This document shows, one piece after another, positions 36,139 to 45,333 of a stretch of 64,000 nucleotides of DNA; within the stretch, counting starts at the first letter, position 1, and each line of letters starts with the position of its first letter. Under the pieces are notes generated by a model. It worked only from the letters and a program-made list of their open reading frames with translations. It had not been told where the DNA came from and did no database searches. Source of the stretch: Novosphingobium pokkalii (lineage in GTDB: Bacteria; Pseudomonadota; Alphaproteobacteria; Sphingomonadales; Sphingomonadaceae); contig NZ_BMZP01000004.1 of NCBI RefSeq assembly GCF_014652855.1, positions 185,235-249,234 on the forward strand. Reading direction: 5' to 3'. The translations under genes and the position numbers were made by a program.

Positions 36139-36996
36139 ATGGCACGGCAGCCCGAAACCGCAGGACAACGGAAGGGAAGCTACAAGGCCCCCGCGCTGGA
36201 CAAGGCGTTTCTGATCATTGAATTGCTGGCCAACAATCCGCAAGGACTGCTGGCGAGCGAAATGGCCACCGCGCTGGGCCGGTCGCTGGGCGAGTTGTTC
36301 CGCATCGTGGTCGTGCTGGAAGAGGCCGGCTACCTGCAAAAGTCGCGCGTCACCGATCGCTATACTGTCACCTACAAGTTTCTCGACGTGGCCTATCGCG
36401 CTACGCCCGCGCGCAAGCTGGTGGTGACCGCGCAACCGGAAATGCAGGCGCTGGCGGCAGAGATCGGACAATCCTGCCACCTTGTCGTCGTGCAATCGGC
36501 CGAGGGGCTGATCATCGCGCGCGAGGAAAACCCCGGCATTCGCGGCTTTTCCCTGCGCGTGGGCGCCTCGATCGACCTGGCGCGCAGTTGTTCGGGCAAT
36601 CTGCTGCTGGCGTTGATGCCGAGGGAACAATGCGAACTGGCATTGGTGCGGGCCGCCGCCCTGCGCAAGGAACCGATCGGCCACACCGCCCTGATGGCCC
36701 GGCTGGAGGAAATCCGGACGCGTGGCTACAATATGCGGCCCAGCCCGGTCATCCGCGGCGTGACCGACATCAGCTTCCCGGTTCTCGGCTTTGGCAGCGA
36801 ATTGCTCGCCGTCCTGACCGTGCCATTCCTGGAAGCGCTCGATGGCTCGCAGCTTGTCTCGCTGGAGGAAGCCATCGTGGCGCTGCGGCGCACGACGGAA
36901 ACCATTTCCGCCGCGCTGGGCTGGCGCGCCGACGCCACCGACGATGCGGGCAGCGGCGCGCCAGGCAGCCTTCCGGGTGCAACGGACCTGTCGTGA
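36139..36996 (+). CDS. IclR-family transcriptional regulator
   Basis: A 285-aa regulator. The winged helix is N-terminal (KAPALDKAFLIIELLANNPQGLLASEMATALGRSLGELFRIVVVLEEAGYL), followed by the IclR effector domain (QPEMQALAAEIGQSCHLVVVQ, GFSLRVGASIDLARSCSGNLLLAL, YNMRPSPVIRGVTDISFPVLG). IclR proteins bind small acids or sugar acids. It is divergent from the SDR-FAH operon and convergent with the GH35 gene, so it probably controls the former. ATG 36139 (MARQPETAG) matches usual IclR starts; ATG 36052 or TTG 36043 would add about 30 residues. No start has a strong Shine-Dalgarno. Confidence 0.87.
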   Translation: MARQPETAGQRKGSYKAPALDKAFLIIELLANNPQGLLASEMATALGRSLGELFRIVVVLEEAGYLQKSRVTDRYTVTYKFLDVAYRATPARKLVVTAQPEMQALAAEIGQSCHLVVVQSAEGLIIAREENPGIRGFSLRVGASIDLARSCSGNLLLALMPREQCELALVRAAALRKEPIGHTALMARLEEIRTRGYNMRPSPVIRGVTDISFPVLGFGSELLAVLTVPFLEALDGSQLVSLEEAIVALRRTTETISAALGWRADATDDAGSGAPGSLPGATDLS

Positions 36997-37006
36997 CGGC
37001 AGCGGC

Positions 37007-38665
37007 TCAGCGATAATGGCCCATGGTGATCCTGAGCACCTGCGGCCGATCGGTGAGGTTCAGGCCATAATCGGTCTGGTCGCCGTTCCACACGCGGTTC
37101 ATCACCCATTTCCCGCCGACCATGCGGCCTTCTTCCGCCCGCAGCATGATGCCGTTGGCGGGTGACCCCGGCGCCGGCGCGAAATTCACCCGCACGTGAT
37201 CGCCGATCAGCAGGAATTCATCGTCGGATAGCTGCATCACGGCAAAGCCGCCAATCGGCTGGTCCGCCGCCGGGTTGGGCTCGGCCTTGATGAAGGTCCA
37301 GTCCTTCATGCCGAACTGCCATTCGCCCCAGTCCCCCGTGATGGTCCACTTGCCCAGGGTGGTGGCGATGGGCTTGCCATCGTCGGGCTTGGCCCCGCCC
37401 CAAGTGGGATGCGACGCAGCGAGTGCGGCCCATTCGCGCATCATCGGCGCCACCATGGCATAGGGCAGCGCGAAGGCATCCAAGGTCGGATCATCGAGAT
37501 TCCTGGCCCCCAGCGGATAGTTCATGTAGCCGCTGCGATCCATGCCGAACGGCGCAAAGCCGATCGTCCCGCGGCCGAGGGCGGCATAGAAATAGCGGCC
37601 GAACAGCGCGGCATTGCCGATTTCCGGCACCATCAGGGCATTGTCAGGGCGGTTGTACTTGTCGAGGTAGACCAGCACGTTGTCGCTCTTGCCGTCATAG
37701 ATGTCGGGCGCGGCGAGATCGATCGCCGGAGCGGCTGCCTTCCACACGTCGAGCACGTCCTGCTGCGGGCCGCCGCTGGCCACGCCGGCCGGATCGGGCA
37801 GGTTCGACGGCCCGGCCAGCGCGGCGTTGACATACATCGGCAGCGGCTTGATCGCCTTGCCTGCGTCGGCAATCTCGTTGACGTAGCGCGCGGTGTACCA
37901 AGTGTTGAAATAGCGATCGGCCTGCGCGCCAAAGGCTTGGGCCCAGGTGCCGCTGCGGCCGGTGGCGCGGGCCAGAGCGGCCGGGATCGGTTGGGCGAAC
38001 AGGCCATTGGCCTGCGCCCCATAATCGCGCGGCACGCGATAGCTGCCGGTCTCGTTTTCCACCTGCACCATGATCACGGTGTTGGCCGCGTCATGATCGC
38101 GCAGATGGGTCATCAGCCTGACGAACGCGCGCTTGTCGCTCGCCAGCGTGTTGGCGCCGTGCGCGCTCAACACCTGGTGATCTTCCCCGTCCTTTTGCTT
38201 CATGCGCGGGAAGCGGCGGTTGTCGAGCTTCACCCAATCGGGCGTGTAGCTGTAATTGGTGTTCTTCCACGTGCCGAACCACAGCAGCACCAGGCGCTTG
38301 TCATGCTGGCGCGCCTGGTCGAGCAGCGTGTCGAGATAGGCAAAGTCGAATTGCCCCTCAACCGGCTCGATCTGCTGCCAGGCGACCGGAATTTCCAGCG
38401 TGTTGGCATGGATGCGATCGAGCACAGGCCAGATCGTGTCGAGATAGGCCGGGTAGTTGACCGCGTTGTTGGCCTGCGCCCCGAGCATCAGGAACGGCGC
38501 GCCATCGACCAGCAGGACATGCCGGCCGTTGCGCGTCTCGATCCGGGGGAGCGGCGTGGCCGGGCGGCTGGTGGCTGCCGCAGGGGCGGCGATGGCCGGA
38601 GCTGTCAGGCCCGAAGTGGCGAAAACCAAGCCGATCGCCGCGATCCATCCTTTGCTGTGCTGCAC
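37007..38665 (-). CDS. Secreted GH35-family beta-galactosidase-like hydrolase
   Basis: A 552-aa exported glycoside hydrolase. The signal peptide is residues 1-28 (AAIGLVFATSGLTAPAIAA). The (beta/alpha)8 domain has FLMLGAQANNAVNYPAYLDTIWP, ANTLEIPVAWQQIEPVEGQFDF, the acid/base glutamate in VIMVQVENETGSY and the likely nucleophile in LMVPEIGN. A C-terminal beta-rich part (about 420-552) fits the DUF5597 region found in bacterial GH35 proteins of plant-polymer degraders. It should remove terminal beta-galactosyl units from glycans. GTG 38665 follows GGAGAGG closely; the longer frame to 38761 lacks a signal. A LacI-type palindrome lies 55 bp upstream. Confidence 0.87.
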   Translation of the reverse strand: MQHSKGWIAAIGLVFATSGLTAPAIAAPAAATSRPATPLPRIETRNGRHVLLVDGAPFLMLGAQANNAVNYPAYLDTIWPVLDRIHANTLEIPVAWQQIEPVEGQFDFAYLDTLLDQARQHDKRLVLLWFGTWKNTNYSYTPDWVKLDNRRFPRMKQKDGEDHQVLSAHGANTLASDKRAFVRLMTHLRDHDAANTVIMVQVENETGSYRVPRDYGAQANGLFAQPIPAALARATGRSGTWAQAFGAQADRYFNTWYTARYVNEIADAGKAIKPLPMYVNAALAGPSNLPDPAGVASGGPQQDVLDVWKAAAPAIDLAAPDIYDGKSDNVLVYLDKYNRPDNALMVPEIGNAALFGRYFYAALGRGTIGFAPFGMDRSGYMNYPLGARNLDDPTLDAFALPYAMVAPMMREWAALAASHPTWGGAKPDDGKPIATTLGKWTITGDWGEWQFGMKDWTFIKAEPNPAADQPIGGFAVMQLSDDEFLLIGDHVRVNFAPAPGSPANGIMLRAEEGRMVGGKWVMNRVWNGDQTDYGLNLTDRPQVLRITMGHYR

Positions 38666-38970
38666 TGTCCTCTCCTGCCTGATCGATGCCTGTCCGATTC
38701 TCTGCCGGTGGCCATGCCATGTTAGCGCTATCTTGATAAGACTGGCAAGCCCGGTCGGCATGCCCGCCCAAGATCAAACCCGCACTTTTCGCGTTCTGCT
38801 GCGCAACAAACGCGGGTTTCGTACGGGAGCGGGACTGTCCGGGCCCCGATGCGGGTGCAATCGACATTGTTATGCCACCGTCAAACAGCTATTGCCCCGC
38901 GCCGGGGACGATTGGAGGTAGGGGTTGGTTGGCGTAGATCGATGGCTTGGCCGAGACGGCGGGACGGCCG
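38666..38970. other. Divergent intergenic region between GH35 and the lipid kinase
   Basis: 305 bp. It contains the LacI-type palindrome at 38720-38733, an A/T-rich TATCTTGATAAG next to it, and otherwise nothing I can assign. The last part could encode a few more kinase residues if TTG 38947 is used. Confidence 0.4.
38720..38733. promoter_or_regulatory. Candidate LacI/GalR-family operator
   Basis: TGTTAGCGCTATCT has the perfect 8-bp core TAGCGCTA and extends to a 12-bp imperfect dyad (GTTAGCGCTATC). LacI-family sites with a central CG and this spacing are common ahead of sugar-use genes in sphingomonads and Caulobacter. It lies 55-68 bp upstream of the GH35 start; no LacI gene is in the window. 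Confidence 0.4.
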
Positions 38971-39942
38971 ATGGCTGATTGCGCCCTGGCAAGACAAGCC
39001 CCGGCGCCATCTCTTTCCGCCCTGCCTGTTGCCCCTTCTTCTGCCGCGACGCCGTCTGTCGCGCTGGTCTACAATCCCCATGCCGGGCATTTTTGCGCGC
39101 GCACGCTGGAACGCTGGCGCGCGGCCTTGGTCGCGGCGGGGCACCCGACGCGGTTGGTCGACAGCCTGGATTATGCTCGCGCCCCGCAGGACACCCAAGC
39201 CGACGTGATCTGCATCGTCGGCGGCGACGGCACCGCCCGCATGGTGGTGGAAGCCGGCCTTGCCGCCGGTGCGCCGTCCAGCCTGCGCCACGCCCTTCTG
39301 CCGCTGGGCACCGTCAACCTCATCGCGCGCGAAACCGGCTGCACTGCCGATCCGGCCGCACTTGTTGCCACACTCGCGCAGGATGCCGTGCCCGCGCCGC
39401 ACTATCACGGCCTGTTGAACGGTGCGGCGTTCCTGTGCTGCGCCTCGGTGGGGCCGGACAGCGCGGTGGTGGCGCGCGTCACCCCTGCCGCCAAGCGGCG
39501 CTGGGGCCGCGCCGCCTATGCCTTTGCCCTGATCGCGCAACTGTGGCGCTGGCCGCGCCCAGCGCTGCGCGTGACGATCGACGGCGCCACGCATACGGCC
39601 GAAGCGCTGTTCGTGCTCAAGGGCCGGTTCTATGCCGGCCCCTGGACTCTCGATCCGCAGGCAGACTTGTGCGAGCGCGCGTTTCGCGTGCTGCTGCTGC
39701 CGCAGGCGCGCCGGCGCGACATTGCCCGCCTGGCGCTGGCGGCGATGGTCCACCCGCGCTTTGCCGATCCTGCGTGGCAGCGCTGCGCGGCGCAGACCAT
39801 CACGGTGGAAGGGCAGGCCGGCGTGCCGATCCAGGCCGATGGCGACATTCTGGGGCAGACGCCGGCCCGGTTCAGCTTGGCGACAGCGCCGATCGCGTTC
39901 CTGTCCCGGGCGGCGCGACAGACCACAAGGGACCAGGCCTGA
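38971..39942 (+). CDS. Diacylglycerol kinase-family lipid kinase
   Basis: A 323-aa protein of the DAGK catalytic family. It has the nucleotide motif CIVGGDGTARMVVEAG (GGDGT), PLGTVNLIARE (PxGTxNxxAR), NGAAFLCCASVGPDS, and the C-terminal block IQADGDILGQTPA. It phosphorylates a lipid alcohol (diacylglycerol, sphingoid or ceramide) at the inner membrane face; the substrate cannot be told by eye. ATG 38971 (MADCALARQ) is chosen over TTG 38947. Its stop overlaps a start of the PAP2 gene (TGATG). Confidence 0.87.
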   Translation: MADCALARQAPAPSLSALPVAPSSAATPSVALVYNPHAGHFCARTLERWRAALVAAGHPTRLVDSLDYARAPQDTQADVICIVGGDGTARMVVEAGLAAGAPSSLRHALLPLGTVNLIARETGCTADPAALVATLAQDAVPAPHYHGLLNGAAFLCCASVGPDSAVVARVTPAAKRRWGRAAYAFALIAQLWRWPRPALRVTIDGATHTAEALFVLKGRFYAGPWTLDPQADLCERAFRVLLLPQARRRDIARLALAAMVHPRFADPAWQRCAAQTITVEGQAGVPIQADGDILGQTPARFSLATAPIAFLSRAARQTTRDQA

Positions 39943-41090
39943 TGCGCCCGAACACCGAACGAGACGTCTGCGATGATTCTGCCCATCACCCGGTTCGGCC
40001 GCGTTCCCGGCCACGGTCCCCGTCCCTGCCCCAGCATCCCGGCCAGCTCTCGGCCCGCCCGCTGCCACCGGCAGCCTCTCAGCCGGTTGTCCGCCCTGAG
40101 CCGTTCCAGCCAATGAGCGCGGAGATATCGGCACCGGCCGCGCGCCAGACGCCGCCGGTGGACCGTTGCCTGTGGGCGCTGGTTGGTGGTTCGGCGCTGG
40201 TGGTCGTGGCGATGATGGTGGGCAATCGCCTGCCGGTGGTGGTGGCCAGCCCGGCGTTTGCCGTGCTCGTCGGTGTGGTGGTACTGTTTCTGGAAGTGTG
40301 GCGGCGCAGCGCGCGGGCGGCAACCCCGCTCCAGGCGCGGCTGCGTGACCTCAGCGAATATGGGCTGATCCTGATTGCCATCGGCGTGCTCGGTGCGGTG
40401 GCGAGCTACCAGGTGGCCGCCGTCTCGCGCGGCTTCTGTGACGACACCCTGCAACGCTGGGACGAGGCGCTGCACTTCGACTGGCTGGGCCTCTATGCCC
40501 TGGTGGTGCGCCATCCCCTGCTGCAAGTGACCGGATCGGCCGCCTACAACGCGGTGTTCCTCTACCCCTGGGCGATCCTGATCTGGCATAGCTGGAAAGG
40601 CGAACGCGCCCAGGCGCGCGAATTCCTGCTGACCTTCTGGCTGGCAGCGGTCATCACGCTGGTGCTGTTCCCGCTGTTCCCGGCGCGGGGCGCGCTGTCG
40701 CACTTGTGGCACGGCGCGGTGCCCTATGCGCCCAGCAACGGGCTGGACCAAGGCACGGTGATCGCCGCGCTGCGCGCCCATCGCCTGGCCGGGATCGAGC
40801 TGTCCACCGTCACCGGCCTGGTTTCGGCGCCCAGCTTCCACACCGTGTGCGGATTGCTGTTCATCACCTTTTCCTGGCGGATCGCGCAGTTGCGGCCCCT
40901 GATCGTGCCGCTCAACCTGGTGCTGCTGGCTGCCACGCCGATCGAGGGATCGCACTACCTGGTCGACATGGTGATCGGCGCGGGGGTCGCCGGGCTGGCA
41001 TTCGCCGTGGTGCGCAAGCGCCTGGCCCTGCTGGCCTGGGCGCAAGGGGTTGCCACCCGGCGCCTGCGCCCCGCCACCGCGTCCCGCTGA
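39942..41090 (+). CDS. PAP2-superfamily phosphatase/phosphotransferase with Pro/Arg-rich N-terminus
   Basis: A 382-aa membrane protein if it begins at ATG 39942. That start overlaps the kinase stop by 1 bp (TGATG) and has AAGGGA 9 nt before it. The first 57 residues are Pro/Arg/Ser-rich; the folded protein begins near MSAEISAPAA (ATG 40113, giving 325 aa). Six or so TM segments follow with the PAP2_3 phosphatase motifs SAPSFHTVCGLLF and GSHYLVDMVIG (catalytic histidines). PAP2_3 includes inositolphosphotransferases of the Aur1/Ipt1 type. Coupled to a lipid kinase, it probably acts on the same or a related phospholipid outside the membrane. Confidence 0.83.
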   Translation: MRPNTERDVCDDSAHHPVRPRSRPRSPSLPQHPGQLSARPLPPAASQPVVRPEPFQPMSAEISAPAARQTPPVDRCLWALVGGSALVVVAMMVGNRLPVVVASPAFAVLVGVVVLFLEVWRRSARAATPLQARLRDLSEYGLILIAIGVLGAVASYQVAAVSRGFCDDTLQRWDEALHFDWLGLYALVVRHPLLQVTGSAAYNAVFLYPWAILIWHSWKGERAQAREFLLTFWLAAVITLVLFPLFPARGALSHLWHGAVPYAPSNGLDQGTVIAALRAHRLAGIELSTVTGLVSAPSFHTVCGLLFITFSWRIAQLRPLIVPLNLVLLAATPIEGSHYLVDMVIGAGVAGLAFAVVRKRLALLAWAQGVATRRLRPATASR

Positions 41091-41127
41091 AGCCGGCAGG
41101 GCGCAACGCCCCGCCGGCCCTGGCGAC

Positions 41128-44100
41128 TCAATAGTCCTTGCTGGCCTTCACGCTGATCTGTTCGTCGCCGATCGTGGAGATCGTGCCGAGCAGGGCCAAC
41201 CAGCGGGTGATGCGGAATTCGATCGAGGTGGCGTTGTAGCCGCGCCCATCGGTGACCAGTTCCAGATAGAACCGGCGGCCGAGATACTTGCCCACGGCGA
41301 TCGACGTGCCGCGCCCGGTGGTGGCATCCGCCCCCACGATGCGCAGGCGATCGAGGCCGATGGCGCTGCGTACCTTGTTGATCGGATCGCCGCCACCGCC
41401 GCCGCGCAACGAAGCCAGGGCAGAGGCCAGTTGCACGGCTTCCGGCGCGGAAATCTGGGTGATCGAGGTGCCGAACAGCAAGCGGCTGAGCAGTTCCTCC
41501 TCGGGCAGCGCCGGGGTGGAACTGAACGCGATCGAGGTGTGCGCCGCCGTGCCCGAGATGGTGATCGTGGCCGTGACCCCGTTGGCATCGCCGGTGGCGA
41601 CGATATCGAGCTGCGGGTCGATTGGCGTAGAGCCAGTGAAGCGGATCTTGCCGCGCGTCAGGTCAAACCGCTTGCCGGCGAATTCATAGGCGCCGCGAAT
41701 GACTTCGGCCGTGCCGGTGATCTCTGGCGCGGCGGTGGTGCCGCGCAGGCGGATATCCGCGCCCCATTCGCTGTCCAGCCCCATGCCGCGCACCGCCACG
41801 CGATTGGCGGCCACAGCATCGATCATGAACTGCCAGGGAGCGGAAGGCGCCTTGGGCGGAGCGGCGTCGGCCGGCGTGTTGATCTCGCGCGTCTTGATCG
41901 TCGGCAGGTCGGCCGCTGCGCTGGCCTTGCCCAGCGCCCAACTGGCCTGGTCGATCCGCACGCGCCCGGCGATCGTGCCGCCATTGCCGCTACTGATCAC
42001 CCGCAGCGGGCCGGTGACCGTGGCCGACATGTCGTCGCGCCGGATCAACTGGGCATTGCTGGCGGCGAGCCGCAAGTCGATCCCCACGCCCTTGGTGGCC
42101 ACGGCCGACAAGTCGATCGTGCCGCTGCCCTCCACCTTGCCGCCATTGCCGGTGGTGCCGGCAAAGCGCTGAAGCGAAAGGTGCGAGGCATCGAAGCTGC
42201 CGGTGGCCTCCACGTTCTGGATATCCGCGCCGATTAGCGAGGACCGCACGCGCAGGCCCTTGGCGGCCAGCGCCCCGGTCAGCACCGGCGCGTCGATCGT
42301 GCCGGTGACATTGGCCACCGCGCCCAGCGGGCCGGTGAAATCGAACGCTTCCACGGCGGCGAGACGCCACAGCGCCTCGGCCGGGCCGCTGTAGCGGACC
42401 TGGGCATTGAGCTTGCCGCCGCGCAGCCGCTCGGGCAGCGTGCCGCCGCGTGGCATGTCCGAAATCGCAGCCTGGAGCCGCCCACGCACCGCGCCTTGGT
42501 CCTTGACCACCGCGCGCGTCTGCAACGCCGCCGCATCCAACTGCCCCACCAGATAGAGATCGACGGGGTGTGAGGTGAGCACCAGGCCCGAGCGCGAGAA
42601 GTTGCGCACCTGGATCGCCACATGGCCTTGCGGCGCGCCGGTGCCATCGTCGCTATAGTCGATCAGGCCCGAGGCGAGACCGCCCATGCCGAGATCGGCA
42701 AAGGCGATATCCAGCACCGAGAGCGGCATGCGCGCCACTTTCAGGTCGATCTTGGTCGGGCCGCCCAGGATATGTCCCTCGGCAATCACGATGCCGCGCC
42801 CGAACGTGACCTGCGTGGGCTCCAGCTTCCAGCCTTCGCCCTCGCGCTCCATCACCATGCGGCGCGGCATGTCCACCGTGCGGCCGGCATAGTTGCCCGC
42901 GACATAGGCCACGATCTTGTCCGGCTCGAACGCGGCGGTGCCTTGCAGCGCGAACTGCGTGCCGCGCCGCCCGGCGATCGAGGCCGTGACGCTGCCCGAT
43001 CCGTTGACCAGCGCGGCACTGGCCGCCATCTGGCCGATGAAGATCTTGCCCGCCGCCAGGCCCTGGGCCGAGACATTGGCCGTCAAGGTGCTGTTGCCCT
43101 TGGCAAACAGGCCGTCCACGTCGATCTTGGCATTCCCGATGGCCAGGGGCGTGTCGCCGCCAAAGCGGGCGTTGCGCGCCAGGACCAGCGCCTTGACCAT
43201 CTGCCCGCCATCCTGCGGCGCCAGGTGGATCGTGCCGTCGAGACCGCCACCCTTGAGCGCCAGATCGCCGCTGACGCCGCCATTGCCCAGCGTGACCCCG
43301 CCGGTGATATCGGTCTGCCACACGCGCAGGAACTGGATCTGCAAGCGGGTTGGGCCACCCTTGGGCGAGAACAACCCCATCGAGCCGTTGAACGGCCCGA
43401 GGCGCGATTGCCCTTGCGCGGTGATGCCCAGCCCATCGGGGATCGGGCTGATGCCCACGCGCACGTCCTTGAGGCCGGCAGCCGGCAGCGGGCTGGCGAA
43501 CACGAGCTGCGCATGCGGGCCATCCTTGGCCATGCGCGCATCGACAGTGAACGGGCCATAATCGGCCGAGCGGCCCTGGCCGACGACACTGGCGGTGCCA
43601 TCCTGGCCGACCTGCCCATCCATCGTCAGCGTCAGCTTGGGAGCGTTGACGGCCACTTTGCGCAAGGTGAGCGGGATCGTGCCGCCCATCCGCGCACTGC
43701 CCGAAAAGCGCACGTCGCCGCCCGCCAGATTGGCCAGGGTGGCATTGCTGAGGCGCGAGAGGCGACCGGCGGCATTGGCCTGGATCGACCACGGCAGGCG
43801 ATCGCCCACCTTGATCAGCACTTTGGCCGTGCCATCCAGCGTGCCGACATCGGGCACGGCAAAGCCACGCGCCACGATCGGGCCGGCCAGGGCATAGCCA
43901 CCACGCGCGATATCGCCACGCAAGGTCAACCGTGCGTCCAGCCCCTTGAGATGCAGCGCCAGCGGATCGGCCGAAAGGGCATTGCCACGCAGCACGAGAG
44001 CGCCTTGCAGGCGCGCGCCGCCCAGGTGCGGATCGACCATCGCCTGGCCGCTGCGCAGCACTTGCGCCGTCACGTCGAGCGGCAGGGTCAGCGCCTTGCC

Positions 44101-45333
44101 ATCCCAGCGCGCGGTCCCGGCAGTGCGCAGGCCCTGCGCGCTGATATTGCCCGAACGCAGGCTGCGCACGGTCAGCAGATGCTCGAACGCAAGATCGTTG
44201 AACGCACCATCGAGCGTGCCGCTCAGCGCCACGCCTTCCACTTGCGGGGTGGCCAGCAGCTTTTCGGGGCGCAGCACTTGCGCCTTGATGCGGATCGCCT
44301 CGGCCTGGTTGCGCGACAGGTCAAGCCCGCCCTGGGCCATGGCGCGCAGCGTGGGCGTCACGGCAAAGGCCGTGCCCTGCGCGCGGCTTTGCGCGAACGT
44401 GCCCTGATAGACCAGCGAGACCTTGCCCCCGGCGGCAGCGGCGGCCGTGCCCTTGACCAGATCGGCCGGGAACACCTGGCCGGCCAGGCGATAGGCGCCG
44501 CTGCGATTGTCGAGCAGGAAGGCGGCCATGGTCTTGCCGTCTTGCTGTGCCCAGCCAAAGCCGTGCCAATCGGCAAAGCGGCCGCGCCCGGCGACCCGCA
44601 CGTGCACCTCTCGGCGCAGGCCGGACAGCCCGGCGAGCAGGCCATCGCGCGGCGCGTCATAAGCGCCGCCCAGCTCGAAGCGGTCACGATCGGGCTCGCT
44701 GTCGAGATGCAGCACCAGCCGGTCGCGCCCGCCCAGCTTGCCGGTCACATCCACCAGCGCGCGGCCGTTGCGGATATCGGCGCGGGCCTGCACGTCGATG
44801 CGGCGCCGGTCGCCCACGATGCCCTTGGCAATGGTCAGGTCATCGAGCGCGAAACGATCGATGCGGATATTGAAATCGGGCAGGATCGGCGCGTTGGGAT
44901 CGCCCGGGTTCATCTTGGGCGTGCGCCACAAGGTGCCGCGATGGAACACCAGCGTACGGATATCGAGGCCACTGTGCAGCCAAGACAGCGGCCGCCAATC
45001 CAGTTCCACTTCCGGCACGGTCATGAACCGGCCATGCGGATCGCTCAGCACCACGTCGCGCAAGGTGGAAGCGCCGAACAGCGAACCATCGATCCGCCCG
45101 ATCTTCACGCGCAAGCCCGATCCCGGCGTGACCTGCGCGATGCGATCGATCACGAAGCGGTGGCCAATGGCCGAATCGAGAATGACGAACAGCAGGCCAA
45201 GCCCCGCCGCGATCAGCAGCAGCGTGGTGGCCAGCCGCCGTGCCCAGCGCGTGGCCCAGTGGCCGCGCACCGCGACAGGCACGGGAGCAGGCGGCGCGGG
45301 CGCAGCCGGCGTGTCGTTCGGTTCCTGCACCAT
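41128..45333 (-). CDS. tamB: Translocation and assembly module subunit TamB
   Basis: A 1401-aa protein with one N-terminal TM anchor (LATTLLLIAAGLGLLFVILDSAI, about 34-56) and a very long beta-rich body (AsmA/TamB-like repeats) that spans the periplasm. The C-terminal TamB (DUF490) domain is clear: YEFAGKRFDLTRGKIRFTGSTPIDPQLDIVATG, SRLLFGTSITQISAPEAVQLASALASL and GRRFYLELVTDGRGYNATSIEFRITRW. It helps move autotransporters and/or phospholipids to the outer membrane with TamA. Its ATG overlaps the tamA stop by 1 bp. It converges on the PAP2 gene. Confidence 0.93.
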   Translation of the reverse strand: MVQEPNDTPAAPAPPAPVPVAVRGHWATRWARRLATTLLLIAAGLGLLFVILDSAIGHRFVIDRIAQVTPGSGLRVKIGRIDGSLFGASTLRDVVLSDPHGRFMTVPEVELDWRPLSWLHSGLDIRTLVFHRGTLWRTPKMNPGDPNAPILPDFNIRIDRFALDDLTIAKGIVGDRRRIDVQARADIRNGRALVDVTGKLGGRDRLVLHLDSEPDRDRFELGGAYDAPRDGLLAGLSGLRREVHVRVAGRGRFADWHGFGWAQQDGKTMAAFLLDNRSGAYRLAGQVFPADLVKGTAAAAAGGKVSLVYQGTFAQSRAQGTAFAVTPTLRAMAQGGLDLSRNQAEAIRIKAQVLRPEKLLATPQVEGVALSGTLDGAFNDLAFEHLLTVRSLRSGNISAQGLRTAGTARWDGKALTLPLDVTAQVLRSGQAMVDPHLGGARLQGALVLRGNALSADPLALHLKGLDARLTLRGDIARGGYALAGPIVARGFAVPDVGTLDGTAKVLIKVGDRLPWSIQANAAGRLSRLSNATLANLAGGDVRFSGSARMGGTIPLTLRKVAVNAPKLTLTMDGQVGQDGTASVVGQGRSADYGPFTVDARMAKDGPHAQLVFASPLPAAGLKDVRVGISPIPDGLGITAQGQSRLGPFNGSMGLFSPKGGPTRLQIQFLRVWQTDITGGVTLGNGGVSGDLALKGGGLDGTIHLAPQDGGQMVKALVLARNARFGGDTPLAIGNAKIDVDGLFAKGNSTLTANVSAQGLAAGKIFIGQMAASAALVNGSGSVTASIAGRRGTQFALQGTAAFEPDKIVAYVAGNYAGRTVDMPRRMVMEREGEGWKLEPTQVTFGRGIVIAEGHILGGPTKIDLKVARMPLSVLDIAFADLGMGGLASGLIDYSDDGTGAPQGHVAIQVRNFSRSGLVLTSHPVDLYLVGQLDAAALQTRAVVKDQGAVRGRLQAAISDMPRGGTLPERLRGGKLNAQVRYSGPAEALWRLAAVEAFDFTGPLGAVANVTGTIDAPVLTGALAAKGLRVRSSLIGADIQNVEATGSFDASHLSLQRFAGTTGNGGKVEGSGTIDLSAVATKGVGIDLRLAASNAQLIRRDDMSATVTGPLRVISSGNGGTIAGRVRIDQASWALGKASAAADLPTIKTREINTPADAAPPKAPSAPWQFMIDAVAANRVAVRGMGLDSEWGADIRLRGTTAAPEITGTAEVIRGAYEFAGKRFDLTRGKIRFTGSTPIDPQLDIVATGDANGVTATITISGTAAHTSIAFSSTPALPEEELLSRLLFGTSITQISAPEAVQLASALASLRGGGGGDPINKVRSAIGLDRLRIVGADATTGRGTSIAVGKYLGRRFYLELVTDGRGYNATSIEFRITRWLALLGTISTIGDEQISVKASKDY

